The position numbers and the translations under genes were made by a program. Of a stretch of DNA of 64,000 bases, positions 1-8,585 are shown in pieces. This DNA comes from Richelia sp. UBA3308 (GTDB lineage Bacteria > Cyanobacteriota > Cyanobacteriia > Cyanobacteriales > Nostocaceae). The stretch spans positions 1 to 64,000 of the forward strand of contig DESS01000216.1 in assembly GCA_002361335.1 (NCBI GenBank), given 5' to 3'. The notes beneath the pieces were generated by a model. It saw nothing but the letters and a program-made list of their open reading frames with translations. It searched no databases and was not told the DNA's origin. Every line of letters starts with the position of its first letter. Within the stretch, counting starts at the first letter, position 1.

Positions 1-27
1 AAGTAATTAGCCGGACTTGATATCACG
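1..27. repeat. Dispersed repeat copy, cut by window edge
   Basis: The motif TAATTAGCCGGAC followed by TTGATATCA matches, in reverse complement, the motif near 18873-18897. Related copies lie at 18983-19017 and 44699-44730. It looks like the end of the same small intergenic element that is complete at 18873-19017; the rest would lie outside the window. Confidence 0.5.
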
Positions 28-242
28 AGTGAGTAAAACCGGAGTTAAGAGTAGGGAAATTACTATTTGACAACATGTATATTGATATGTTTCGAGAAAT
101 TGGGTTTTTACAACGATTAATTTATAAATCCTTAATTTTTGTTATATAAACCCAGTGTTTTTTCGGTGTTGTTGAGTTTAAATTTGAACAGGTTATATAA
201 CTCCCGGCCTCTTAACTCCGTTCCTCATTAATTATAATTCCG

Positions 243-1034
243 ATGTTTTTATATCTTTCTAAACTTCTACCCCTTTTTTTGTATCCTCTAGGATTTGCTT
301 CTATTTGTTGTGTTTTAGCACTTTTTTTGCTTCGGAAACGACCGCATGTAGCAGGATTTTGGATTGCCCTAGCGTTATTTGTATTAATATTTAGCTCTAA
401 TGCTTGGGTTTCTCGCTTTCTGGTGAGTTCCCTGGAATGGCAAAATATTCCATCAGGAGATTTACCCACAGCGGAAGCAATTGTAGTTTTAGGTGGTGCG
501 ACAAAATCTATTGACAAACCGCGAACAATGGTAGACTTAAATGAAGCAGGGGATAGAATTATTCACGCAGTTCAACTTTATCGTGAAGAAAAAGCTCCCT
601 TGATTATTGTTAGTGGTGGTCGTATCGATTGGCGTGGTGGTGGTGCCCCAGAGTCGGAAGATATGGCAAAACTACTTGTATTTATGGGAGTAGCATCAGA
701 AGATATAATACAAGAGCCTAACTCCTTTAATACTTATCAAAACGCCGTAAATGTTAAAAAGATTCTCTCTGAACGTAATATTAACCGTGTGCTAGTAGTA
801 ACTTCAGCAATACATATGCCGCGTTCCCTGGCCATTTTCAAACATCAAAAGATAGAAGCTATTCCTGCACCTACTGATTTTCTGGTTTCAGAGATTGAAA
901 TTCAAGAACTAACAAGCACCCCTAAAGCTGCAATTTTAAATCTGTTACCAGACAGCAAAAATTTAGATCAATTTACCATGGCTTTAAGAGAGTATATTGG
1001 TATGATTGTCTACCGTTTACGTGGGTGGGTTTGA
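243..1034 (+). CDS. YdcF/DUF218 family membrane protein
   Basis: 263 residues. The first ~65 residues hold two hydrophobic segments, so the protein is probably anchored in the inner membrane. The DUF218 domain starts near residue 78 with the nucleotide-binding-like strand EAIVVLGGATKS and continues through IIVSGGR, a run around PNSFNTYQNA and VLVVTSAIHMPRS. This order is typical of YdcF/SanA-type proteins, which are linked to envelope or peptidoglycan homeostasis but have no firmly fixed substrate. It stands alone; the next gene is about 100 bp away across a tandem repeat. The family call is strong; the function is unknown. Confidence 0.85.
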   Translation: MFLYLSKLLPLFLYPLGFASICCVLALFLLRKRPHVAGFWIALALFVLIFSSNAWVSRFLVSSLEWQNIPSGDLPTAEAIVVLGGATKSIDKPRTMVDLNEAGDRIIHAVQLYREEKAPLIIVSGGRIDWRGGGAPESEDMAKLLVFMGVASEDIIQEPNSFNTYQNAVNVKKILSERNINRVLVVTSAIHMPRSLAIFKHQKIEAIPAPTDFLVSEIEIQELTSTPKAAILNLLPDSKNLDQFTMALREYIGMIVYRLRGWV

Positions 1035-1047
1035 TTCAATTCCATTT

Positions 1048-1142
1048 AATAACTAACAACTAACAACCAACTATCGAGTAACGAGTAACGAGTAACGAGT
1101 AACAAACAACAACTAACAAACAACAACTAACAACTAACAACT
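1048..1142. repeat. Short tandem repeats (GAGTAAC and CAACTAA units)
   Basis: About four GAGTAAC heptamers are followed by alternating CAACTAA and CAAACAA units that run to the start codon of the next gene. Similar short tandemly repeated sequences occur in this window at 32553-32585, 44745-44871 and 18946-18974 and are common in filamentous cyanobacteria. Confidence 0.85.
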
Positions 1143-1367
1143 ATGTCTGAAGAATTACCAAGAATAGTTGCTTCAGGGTCATCTCAAGTTGAAGAAACCA
1201 TTGCTGTAAATGAAACAACTTATGAATTTTACCGAGAAGTAAAAGTGCGCTCGGAATTTAAACGTTATTGTGAATGGTATTATTCTACCGCCAAAAGCAA
1301 TCGTCAACAACTTGAAAAAATGCGCGGCGAACTGAATATATTTCAGTGGTTTCGCCGCAGAAAGTAA
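1143..1367 (+). CDS. Small conserved-looking hypothetical protein
   Basis: 74 residues, ATG start directly after the tandem repeat. No signal peptide or membrane segment is visible. The C-terminal half is basic and probably helical (FKRYCEWYY, then a charged run ending FQWFRRRK). I do not recognise the family. It ends 4 bp from the convergent ftrV stop codon, which argues for a real gene boundary. A role in nucleic-acid or membrane-surface binding would be a guess from charge only. Confidence 0.55.
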   Translation: MSEELPRIVASGSSQVEETIAVNETTYEFYREVKVRSEFKRYCEWYYSTAKSNRQQLEKMRGELNIFQWFRRRK

Positions 1368-1371
1368 AAAT

Positions 1372-1638
1372 TTAGATTTGTTCTAATTCTGAAGTACGTA
1401 AGTGGGCTTTAAACTTTTTAGTAAACTTGACTTGAATAGGTAAGTTAGCACTAACAGGTCTTTCCTTCCATTGGGTAACAATAACTACCACTTCTCCTTC
1501 TAAGCCTTTGATATCAAAAGCTTCACCCCGATGTTCGGGATGATGATAAACTATCACAGATTCACTTACGCGGACGCGATCGCCAACTTTCATATCAGTA
1601 TTTACATTTATCTTTTGATTTTGCACAACTGTTGCCAC
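1372..1638 (-). CDS. ftrV: Ferredoxin-thioredoxin reductase, variable (alpha) chain
   Basis: 88 residues. From residue 16 onward (MKVGDRVRV, then VYHHPEHRGEAFDIKGLEGEV and VKFTKKFKAHLRTSELE) it follows the SH3-like barrel of the FTR variable chain. In the heterodimer this chain supports the catalytic FtrC subunit, which carries the [4Fe-4S] cluster and passes electrons from photoreduced ferredoxin to thioredoxin. ftrC is not in this window. The 15-residue N-terminal extension may be real or the start may be Met16. Recognition is strong. Confidence 0.9.
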   Translation of the reverse strand: MATVVQNQKINVNTDMKVGDRVRVSESVIVYHHPEHRGEAFDIKGLEGEVVVIVTQWKERPVSANLPIQVKFTKKFKAHLRTSELEQI

Positions 1639-1930
1639 GGCTATCCCTCAGTTAATTTATTTTTTATCAAAAATAGACTACTTGCCATTTTAAATTTTGT
1701 TTTAGCTTGAAAATAAACTTCTACGCCACCAAGATTCTTGGGGCTTATCCGGATAAATAAAATTTAACGATAAGCCCTTCAATTTTCGGTGATAGACAAC
1801 CCAAGCTCGAAGCTTCGTTGTTTATAGTTCCTAAAAACAATAACATCTAAAGGAAATCGAAAAAAACATAAAAGCCAGCTAACATAAAGGCAAGAGTTTG
1901 CATCCTTATATCTTCACTCTAGAAGTTGAC

Positions 1931-2390
1931 TTTGTTGACGCTCCCCACGCATAGAATGCGGGGGATTCTTGGTTCAACGAAATTCCTTAAAACTAAAAGG
2001 AACCAGTCTCGCTGATTCGACTCCCTCACCAAATACTCCTACCAGGAAGGTGGATGCATCTAGCTATGGCAATTAGTTGCAGCGGGATGTTTCTCCTCAA
2101 GCTTAAATTCGGGTGCGCCCCACCCGGCGGCAATTAACTAATATTAAAGTGCTGCTTTCTCGGTATTCTCTCGAACCCATACGTTTTTAAAGAGGTTGTT
2201 CGCGCCTCTACTACTAACATCGCTTTACGTCGTATCAAATGCGGCACTACCGACGAACTCATGCCTGTGCTAGACCAGTCCTAATATCCTACCATGGAAA
2301 GCCAGACAATAAATTGTCCTTACTACCCCATAAATAGAATTTAGGGGTACGCCCGCAGGCTTTGCGTGAATATGCCCAATCTCCTCATCC
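1931..2390 (-). mobile_element. Relic of an IS200/IS605 TnpB-type element (right end, no ORF)
   Basis: This gene-free stretch ends, on the minus strand, with a hairpin of about CCCCGCAT-TCT-ATGCG-GGGG (1940-1962) followed by GAGCGTCAAC. That is the form of a TnpB/IS605 right end and reRNA 3' end. The ~400 bases behind it contain several further short stems and no ORF resembling TnpB. The right-end hairpin is seen; the extent of the relic (to the PP2C stop codon) is a guess. Confidence 0.5.
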
Positions 2391-4352
2391 TCATTGCCAA
2401 GGTGGACAAACTCCCGTACTACCTTGAGGAAGTTGCTGACAGATTCGATTAAATGATTTAGGATTAATCTGCCACCATGCGAATAATCCTAAATAAGTAC
2501 CTCCAATTATCAATAGCAATAATCCCAACAGTAATAATATTGGATTGGGTTTGGATTTTTTCTTAGAAGGTACAGGAGTAGTGTTTGTCACGGGTTCATC
2601 TTCAGGAAGTTGCAAGTCTAACAGTGCTTGGGAACTTTCGGCTAATTCTTGTTGTGTTTGTGGAGTTTCAACTTCATGCAAAACTTCTATTTCAGATGCT
2701 TTGGGAGTTACTATAGCTGAATAATCTGGAATAACACGACAATGAGTAATAACTATTGAAATGTTGTCATGTCCGTTTCTTTGATTAGCTAAATTAATCC
2801 AAGAATCAGCGGCTTCTTGGGGAGATACTTCACCGGTTAATACGGGTAAGGCATAATCACGCCAATAATTTTCCACCAAATTGTTGTCGCTCAAACCGTC
2901 GGAACATAAAAGTAATATTCCATCTTCTTCTAAAATAAAGCGTCTGACTTGGGGGTGGAGAAATTCCCCTTCTTTGGTACCCAAAGCTTGAGTCAGAGCT
3001 GTACCATCGGCATTCACTAATGCTTGACGATACAAACTACGACACTGAAGTACTTCCCGCATTGCCAGATTGTCATCAACTGTAAGTAACTGACAATAAT
3101 CGCGAGTAATCCAGTAAGCCCGACTATCGCCAATGCTGGCTATATAAACTTCGCAGGCATTTTCTGAACGCCAATTAGCCGTAGTTTGTACGCTTTGGGG
3201 TATCTGTACTGACATTACCAACGTTGTCGCCATACGTTCTCTTTTTTGGCGTTTTTGCTGGTTGTTAGCGTTGCAAATTAAGTTATTTACAACTCTTAAG
3301 CTAGCTTCAATTTGTTGTTTTAATAAATCTGGCGATAGGATTTCGTTGCTTGTGGCAACTTCTACAAGTAAAGCACGAATTTGCAATTTTACCGATTGTA
3401 CAGCCAAACTAGAAGCAACTTCGCCCCCTTCATGTCCCCCAATACCATCACAAACAATAGATACTCTGGGCAATAAAGTGTCTTCTTGAGAATCCTTAAT
3501 GGTGGGAAAACAATTGTCTTCGTTTCTGATTAATTGCTGTCCTTTATCTGTAATTCCAGATACTTTTAAAGTCAAGGGTAATTCTGCTGCTGCTGATAAC
3601 AATAGTTGATTCAGTTGAGTTGAAATAGCCATCTCATCAACGGCACCGCTACACATCTGTTTAACAATTTTTTTCAAGGAATTGTTAATTTTTGTGTTAG
3701 AAATAGCTACAATTGGTCGCCAACATTCTCCTAACTGCTGTAAAGATGGTGGGTTTGTATTTTCAATTAGTTCTAGTAAGCGCACGCACCAACCTTGTAC
3801 CCGTAAGTTTTCTGGAACAAGTAAACTATCCGCAACTCCCAATTCCGATAAAGGCTTCCATAATTCCAGAATTTGCCACAACCAGTAAACTTGTCTTACT
3901 GCCGTTGAATGTTCCCATAAATCGGTAATTGCTGGATAAAGCCTACCTTTATCATTAATGGGTACATTTTCTAGGAGTAGGATATCATCGTCACTTTCTT
4001 GAGGTGATAAGCCTCCGGCTTGCTTTTCGTATCCCGCAAATCCGTAGACATGAGGTAAGTGTAATCGATGTTGATGCAAGCGCAAATAGGGAATCACTTT
4101 ATTCGGTAATTTATCTGGTATATCTGGTATCGCGTTCGGCTGAGCATCTAGCCAAATTTGAGGTGAAATTACTTCGTAGCGAGAAGTATTTTTTTCTTTT
4201 GCTTCTAAGTGATTTTTTGTAGTATTTACGGCCCAAAGATATCGGTAAACAAGAGGTGTAAAGCAATTCGCGCAAAGGCGATTCCCTATAGTATTAATCG
4301 GGTCGCTACAATGGGGATTAGTACAATAAACTATCCTTCTCGTTTCAATCAT
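2391..4352 (-). CDS. Membrane-anchored PP2C-type protein phosphatase with zinc ribbon
   Basis: 653 residues. N-terminal zinc ribbon: Cys10, Cys15, Cys27 and Cys30 (C-x4-C-x11-C-x2-C). A middle region of ~200 residues has no clear fold. The PP2C domain spans about residues 265-535 with RNEDNCF, CDGIGGHEGGEVAS, SIGDSRAYW, LLCSDGLSDN and GHDNISIV, which supply the Asp residues for the two-metal centre. A Pro/Thr/Lys linker leads to one membrane helix near residues 605-630. The likely role is metal-dependent dephosphorylation of Ser/Thr kinase targets at the membrane. It is divergent from nfeD, with 350 bp between them; partner kinases are not in the window. Confidence 0.85.
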   Translation of the reverse strand: MIETRRIVYCTNPHCSDPINTIGNRLCANCFTPLVYRYLWAVNTTKNHLEAKEKNTSRYEVISPQIWLDAQPNAIPDIPDKLPNKVIPYLRLHQHRLHLPHVYGFAGYEKQAGGLSPQESDDDILLLENVPINDKGRLYPAITDLWEHSTAVRQVYWLWQILELWKPLSELGVADSLLVPENLRVQGWCVRLLELIENTNPPSLQQLGECWRPIVAISNTKINNSLKKIVKQMCSGAVDEMAISTQLNQLLLSAAAELPLTLKVSGITDKGQQLIRNEDNCFPTIKDSQEDTLLPRVSIVCDGIGGHEGGEVASSLAVQSVKLQIRALLVEVATSNEILSPDLLKQQIEASLRVVNNLICNANNQQKRQKRERMATTLVMSVQIPQSVQTTANWRSENACEVYIASIGDSRAYWITRDYCQLLTVDDNLAMREVLQCRSLYRQALVNADGTALTQALGTKEGEFLHPQVRRFILEEDGILLLCSDGLSDNNLVENYWRDYALPVLTGEVSPQEAADSWINLANQRNGHDNISIVITHCRVIPDYSAIVTPKASEIEVLHEVETPQTQQELAESSQALLDLQLPEDEPVTNTTPVPSKKKSKPNPILLLLGLLLLIIGGTYLGLFAWWQINPKSFNRICQQLPQGSTGVCPPWQ

Positions 4353-4704
4353 TAGTTCTTAACTAAATGTAATAAAAAATGTGCGTAACATTACGTTGTA
4401 TTTTACGGTCAAAAATTTTTGACTGTAATTAGACTGGGTAGGTATATTTTTAACCAAAGTCTATTAACTGAAGTAATCAAAATTTACACTAAAAATTACA
4501 ATGCAGGACTTTGCGAAAATAATTAGTATGCAAGTGTATTTAAATTTAGTACAGTCAGGATTCGTAACTGTTAAATAAATCTTTGCTTTAAAAGTAACGA
4601 AAAAGCTTGCAGTTAATGGTTTTTAAGTTTCATACTTAGAACTAGAGTGTACAGTATTGTACCTGTGAATCAATTTATCCTGAATGTAGTTTTTAGGATG
4701 ATAT
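4353..4704. other. Divergent intergenic region, no gene seen
   Basis: AT-rich spacer between the PP2C phosphatase (minus) and nfeD (plus). It must hold both promoters. I could not assign clear -35/-10 boxes or an operator. Confidence 0.5.
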
Positions 4705-5136
4705 ATGGCCTTTACAACTTTAATATGGCTGATAGCCGGAGCCTGTTTGTGTTTGTCGGAATTATTTATCCCAACTGCTTTTGTCGCTTTTTTGATGGGC
4801 ATTAGCGCCTTTTTAGTGGCGTTATTGTCTTTAGTGTTGAGTAATTTATGGCTACAAGCATTGTGTTGGCTGCTGTTTTCCACATCATTAATAGTGCTTA
4901 CCCGTAAGTATATTTCATTACCACGACGCAAATCGAGAATTCGGGATGCAATTTTAGCCGAAACTATCACAGAAATACCACCGGGAAAAACAGGACGAGT
5001 TTTGTATGAAGGTAATTCCTGGCAAGCTCGATGTGATGATGAGCAAACCTTTATCCCCGCTGAACAAAGAGTTTATGTACTTAGACGGGAAGGTACAACC
5101 TTGATTGTCATGCCGGAAAATCTTTTGCATTCTTGA
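4705..5136 (+). CDS. NfeD family protein
   Basis: 143 residues. Three closely spaced membrane segments fill residues 1-70, then a soluble OB-fold domain contains the NfeD signature TGRVLYEGNSWQARCDD and ends with the VYVLRREGTTLIVMP strand. AGGA lies a few bases before the ATG. It is followed after 92 bp by an SPFH protein on the same strand, the classical NfeD-stomatin pairing thought to organise membrane microdomains. This is the short form without the N-terminal ClpP-like protease. Confidence 0.9.
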   Translation: MAFTTLIWLIAGACLCLSELFIPTAFVAFLMGISAFLVALLSLVLSNLWLQALCWLLFSTSLIVLTRKYISLPRRKSRIRDAILAETITEIPPGKTGRVLYEGNSWQARCDDEQTFIPAEQRVYVLRREGTTLIVMPENLLHS

Positions 5137-5228
5137 TTTTTGTATTTGAGTTTCGTGTATTTGAGTTTTGTGTTTAATTTTTATGTTTGAAAAAGAACAT
5201 GGCTTGAGAAAAAAATAGGAGAAAAAGA

Positions 5229-6194
5229 ATGGAACAATTATTTTTACTGATATCTTTAGCTTTAGGCGGTTCTGCTTTAGCTGGTTCCGTGAAAATTATC
5301 AACCAAGGAAATGAAGCTTTAGTAGAAAGATTGGGTAGCTACAACAAAAAGTTAGAACCCGGACTTAATTTTATATTTCCTTTCTTTGATAGAGTGACTT
5401 TTCGCGAAACTATTCGAGAGAAAGTTATAGATGTTCCTCCCCAAAAATGTATTACTCGCGACAATGTAGCCATTGAAGTTGATGCTGTGGTTTACTGGCG
5501 CATTGTCGATATGGAGAAAGCTTACTACAAAGTAGAAAATCTCCAAGCGGCAATGGTGAACTTGGTATTGACTCAAATTCGCTCCGAAATGGGACAATTA
5601 GAACTTGACCAAACTTTTACCGCTCGTAGCGAAGTTAATGAAACTTTATTGCGGGAGTTAGATATTGCCACAGATCCTTGGGGCGTAAAAGTAACAAGAG
5701 TCGAATTGCGTGATATTATTCCTTCCAAAGCTGTACAAGACTCAATGGAATTACAAATGTCCGCAGAAAGGAAAAAGCGGGCAGCAATTTTAACATCTGA
5801 AGGGGAACGAGAAGCAGCGGTGAATAGTTCTAGAGGTAGAGCAGAAGCCCAAGTTTTAGAAGCAGAAGCCAATCAAAAAGCCGTAATTTTACAAGCAGAA
5901 GCTGAGCAAAAAGCTATTCTACTTAGAGCAGAAGCCGAACGTCAGCAGCAAGTACTCAAAGCCGAGGCAGTTGCCCAATCATCAGAAATTCTTGCTCAAA
6001 AGATGAAAGATAATCCCAACGCTCACAAAGCAGTAGAAGTGCTGTTAGCGTTAGGTTATTTAGACATGGGAGCATCAATCGGACAAAGTGAGAGCGCCAA
6101 AGTCATGTTTATGGATCCGCGTACAATTCCCGGTACCCTAGAAGGTATTCGTTCCATCGTTTCTGAAGCACAAGTTGATGGGAAAATGGGGTAA
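5229..6194 (+). CDS. SPFH/Band 7 (paraslipin-like) membrane protein
   Basis: 321 residues. One N-terminal membrane segment (residues 2-20) precedes a Band 7 domain (NEALVERLGSYNKKLEPGLNFIFPFFDRV, given here only as landmarks around residues 28-55). An Ala/Glu-rich coiled coil (about 180-260) has repeated QAEAEQKA/RAEAE units for oligomer assembly. The start has an AGGAGAAAAAG site. It probably forms a large ring or scaffold with the NfeD protein encoded just upstream. The family is certain; the physiological role in cyanobacteria is not settled. Confidence 0.92.
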   Translation: MEQLFLLISLALGGSALAGSVKIINQGNEALVERLGSYNKKLEPGLNFIFPFFDRVTFRETIREKVIDVPPQKCITRDNVAIEVDAVVYWRIVDMEKAYYKVENLQAAMVNLVLTQIRSEMGQLELDQTFTARSEVNETLLRELDIATDPWGVKVTRVELRDIIPSKAVQDSMELQMSAERKKRAAILTSEGEREAAVNSSRGRAEAQVLEAEANQKAVILQAEAEQKAILLRAEAERQQQVLKAEAVAQSSEILAQKMKDNPNAHKAVEVLLALGYLDMGASIGQSESAKVMFMDPRTIPGTLEGIRSIVSEAQVDGKMG

Positions 6195-6364
6195 TTAGGA
6201 CAAGGAAGGGGAGGTGTGGGAAGTGTGGGAGCAAGCTTTATGCTGCCAACCTGCAGTATGCACAAACGTAATCCTCTCCCCTCTCTACCCCTTCTCCCCA
6301 CAATTCCCCTCTCTCCCCTCTCCCCACACTTCACGAATTATTCCCCATGCCCCATGCCCAATTC

Positions 6365-6757
6365 TTAATAAGTTTGTTCTGCTTGACATTTCTGGCATAA
6401 GCCGAAAAATTCTAAAGTATGATAAAAAATTTTAAAGTTTTGGTTAGTTTCCAACTCCTTTTCTAGTTGATGAACGGGACATTGTTGGATTGGTATTGAT
6501 CTTCCGCATTGCAAGCAGGTTAAATGATGTTTGTCTTGGTGTACTAAGCTATAAAGTGCTTCGCCATTAATTAGGGTTCGTACTTGTACTAAGCCTTCAA
6601 GTTTTAAGGCTTCTAAAGAACGATAAACTGTTGCTAAACCCATATCTTGATTGCGATTACGCAGTTCCACGTATATACTTTGGGCGGAAATGCTTTTTTT
6701 AAGGGATTTGAGCAAGTTTAAAATCCGCTCTTGGCTGCGGGTACGTATGGGTTTCAT
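6365..6757 (-). CDS. zur: Fur-family regulator, FurB/Zur type
   Basis: 130 residues, short for the family. The N-terminal winged helix begins RTRSQERILNLLK and includes the recognition-helix region GLATVYRSLEALKLEGLVQVR. The metal/dimer domain has two CxxC pairs, CLQC (with C-P-V-H nearby) and CQKC, for the structural zinc. The sequence agrees closely with what I recall of Anabaena FurB, the zinc-responsive Zur, rather than FurA or PerR. It would repress zinc uptake and stress genes when zinc is bound. No Zur box could be identified in its own 5' region. Confidence 0.82.
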   Translation of the reverse strand: MKPIRTRSQERILNLLKSLKKSISAQSIYVELRNRNQDMGLATVYRSLEALKLEGLVQVRTLINGEALYSLVHQDKHHLTCLQCGRSIPIQQCPVHQLEKELETNQNFKIFYHTLEFFGLCQKCQAEQTY

Positions 6758-6895
6758 GTAAGATAACTATTTAAATAACAATAACACTCAGCAACTCAGG
6801 TCTAAAGACACGCTCGCTTCAGGCGTAGTCCAGAAGTTCAAAGCTGACTAGACTCAGCATTAAATTCCTACGTTTAAGGTAAGTGCTAAAACTCA
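6758..6895. other. Spacer upstream of zur and the RNA-like element
   Basis: No gene is visible. A GCTCGCTTCAGGCGTAG-type segment (6811-6830) resembles short dispersed palindromic sequences common in cyanobacteria. Confidence 0.35.
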
Positions 6896-7060
6896 TACCA
6901 TGGAATGCGATCAGCAACGAAAGGGTGCCGGAGGCAATCGCGCCGTTCCATGCTCTATAACTGGGGGATTAAACAGGTGTATCGCCAGTGAAGGCCAGTG
7001 TTTCCCAGATAAGCCGATTTTAAACTTTGTTAAAGCTAACTTTACCATTGAGCGGACTAA
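6896..7060 (+). ncRNA. IscB omega-RNA (HEARO)-like structured element, no nuclease gene
   Basis: The stretch is GC-rich relative to its surroundings and folds by eye into nested stems. An outer CATGGAA/TTCCATG pairs around 6898-6954; inside it lie GCGAT/ATCGC and TGCC-GGA-GGCA. A second set uses CTGGG (6961-6965) with CCCAG, and inside it CCAGT repeats. The sequence GCCAGT followed ~25 bases later by CAGATAAGCC matches, from memory, a conserved segment of published IscB omega-RNAs. An IscB ORF should follow, but purS does instead. The structure is seen; the family assignment is inference. Confidence 0.4.
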
Positions 7061-7278
7061 CCATCCACCCAGAGCGGAAGCCCACGGTGGTTAAAACCAC
7101 TCGTGTCCCTTCCCTCTCAGGGCTGAAGCCTTGCTCGTTTCCCGCTTGGAGCGTGTTTCTTATGAATTTCTATTACCATGCCTACTTTTTAATTTACTTT
7201 AATCCTTTGAAAATATAATTTCCATTTGGTGTCATCAGAAAGATATAGTATACCCACAGAAGCATTGGGTGAAATTAG

Positions 7279-7560
7279 GTGCCGTATTTATATCAAGCTA
7301 AAATTTTTGTAACTCTTCGTCCTTCAGTTTTAGATCCGGCTGGTGTCGCCGTAAAATCCGGACTAAAGCAGATGGGATACGATAATGTTGACCAAGTGCG
7401 AATTGGGAAATACATCGAATTGACAATCACCTCTGATTCGGAGCATAAAGCCCGTCAACAACTTGACAAAATATGCGACCAGATGCTATCTAATCCCGTA
7501 ATTGAAAACTACCGCTTTGATTTAACTGAGGTGGAATCGGTGATTGGTATTAGTTGTTAG
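7279..7560 (+). CDS. purS: Phosphoribosylformylglycinamidine synthase subunit PurS
   Basis: 93 residues with a GTG start. The small PurS fold is visible as VTLRPSVLDPAGVAV, MGYDNVDQVRIGKYIEL and NPVIENYRFDL. PurS bridges the glutaminase PurQ and the synthetase PurL in the fourth step of purine synthesis. purQ follows 113 bp downstream on the same strand; purL is not in the window. The length is normal for the family. Confidence 0.93.
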   Translation: MPYLYQAKIFVTLRPSVLDPAGVAVKSGLKQMGYDNVDQVRIGKYIELTITSDSEHKARQQLDKICDQMLSNPVIENYRFDLTEVESVIGISC

Positions 7561-7673
7561 TTGGGAATTGGGCATGGAGCATGGGGCATGGGATAATCGG
7601 TAGTAAGTAGTGAGTAAGGTTTTCCCCAATCTCCTTCCCTATCCCCCTCTTCCCTTCTAGAATTTTAGGAATC

Positions 7674-8348
7674 ATGAAATTCGCCGTTATCGTCTTCCCC
7701 GGTTCTAATTGCGATCGCGATGTTGCTTATGTGACGCGAGATATTCTCCAACAACCAACTCGTATGGTTTGGCATCAAGATACTGATATTTCTGATATTG
7801 ATGTGGTAATTCTACCCGGTGGCTTCAGTTATGGCGATTATCTCCGTTGCGGCGCAATCGCCAGATTTTCTCCTGTGATGTCTTCTATTGTAGAACATGC
7901 ACAAAAAGGTAAATTTGTCTTGGGTATCTGCAATGGTTTTCAGGTATTAACTGAATCGGGACTTTTACCAGGAGCATTGGTTAAAAATCGTGATTTACAT
8001 TTTATTTGCGATCGCGTAACCCTCAAGGTTGAGCGTAACGATTTACCTTGGACCTCATGTTATAAACAAGTTGAAAAAATCACTTTACCCATCGCTCATG
8101 GTGAAGGACGATTTTACGCTGATGATCAGACTTTGAATGAGTTGGAAAATAATAATCAAGTTGTATTTCGTTACCAAGGTGAAAATCCCAATGGTTCGTT
8201 AAGAAATATTGCAGGTATTTGCAATGGTAAGGGAAATGTGTTGGGAATGATGCCTCATCCGGAGAGAGCTGCTGATGGGATTTTGGGAAGTACCGATGGG
8301 TTGAAGTTGTTTCGGGGATTGTTGGAAAGTGTTTTGCTTGGTGTTTAG
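7674..8348 (+). CDS. purQ: Phosphoribosylformylglycinamidine synthase glutaminase subunit PurQ
   Basis: 224 residues, class I glutamine amidotransferase. It begins KFAVIVFPGSNCDRD, has PGGFSYGDYLR, the nucleophile elbow GICNGFQ (Cys near residue 86), and the His-Glu end of the triad in MMPHPERA. It releases ammonia from glutamine for PurL. An AGGA-like site lies in front of the ATG. It pairs with purS upstream, as in other cyanobacteria. Confidence 0.95.
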   Translation: MKFAVIVFPGSNCDRDVAYVTRDILQQPTRMVWHQDTDISDIDVVILPGGFSYGDYLRCGAIARFSPVMSSIVEHAQKGKFVLGICNGFQVLTESGLLPGALVKNRDLHFICDRVTLKVERNDLPWTSCYKQVEKITLPIAHGEGRFYADDQTLNELENNNQVVFRYQGENPNGSLRNIAGICNGKGNVLGMMPHPERAADGILGSTDGLKLFRGLLESVLLGV

Positions 8349-8585
8349 ATTTTTATCTAATTTGTGGAAATGCTTATATAATATCCGCTTAATAGCTCTG
8401 AAATGGCAGAATATAACTAGTACCGCTACGCGGAATTCAAAAATCAAAACAGACCGCGCCGACCGCGAGTAAAAGAATTGTAATATAAATGTTTCAAGCT
8501 TTTTGTATGGTTGTTTTATTTCTGCGGCGATGTACTAGTAATAATTTAAGATTTTGCAATCGGTTGCATCCAGAGCATATTCTTT

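Noticed and set aside
1048..1142. Possible CRISPR array
   Set aside because: Units are 7 bp and head-to-tail without unique spacers. No cas genes are near; the Cas4-like gene at 14177 belongs to an Argonaute pair.
6896..7060. Group II intron or cobalamin riboswitch
   Set aside because: No domain V-like GAGC...hairpin, no maturase and no B12-box; the motifs agree better with an IscB-type RNA.
6900..7218. Two short plus-strand open frames before purS
   Set aside because: They run through nested stems that better fit a structured RNA, and show no protein family.
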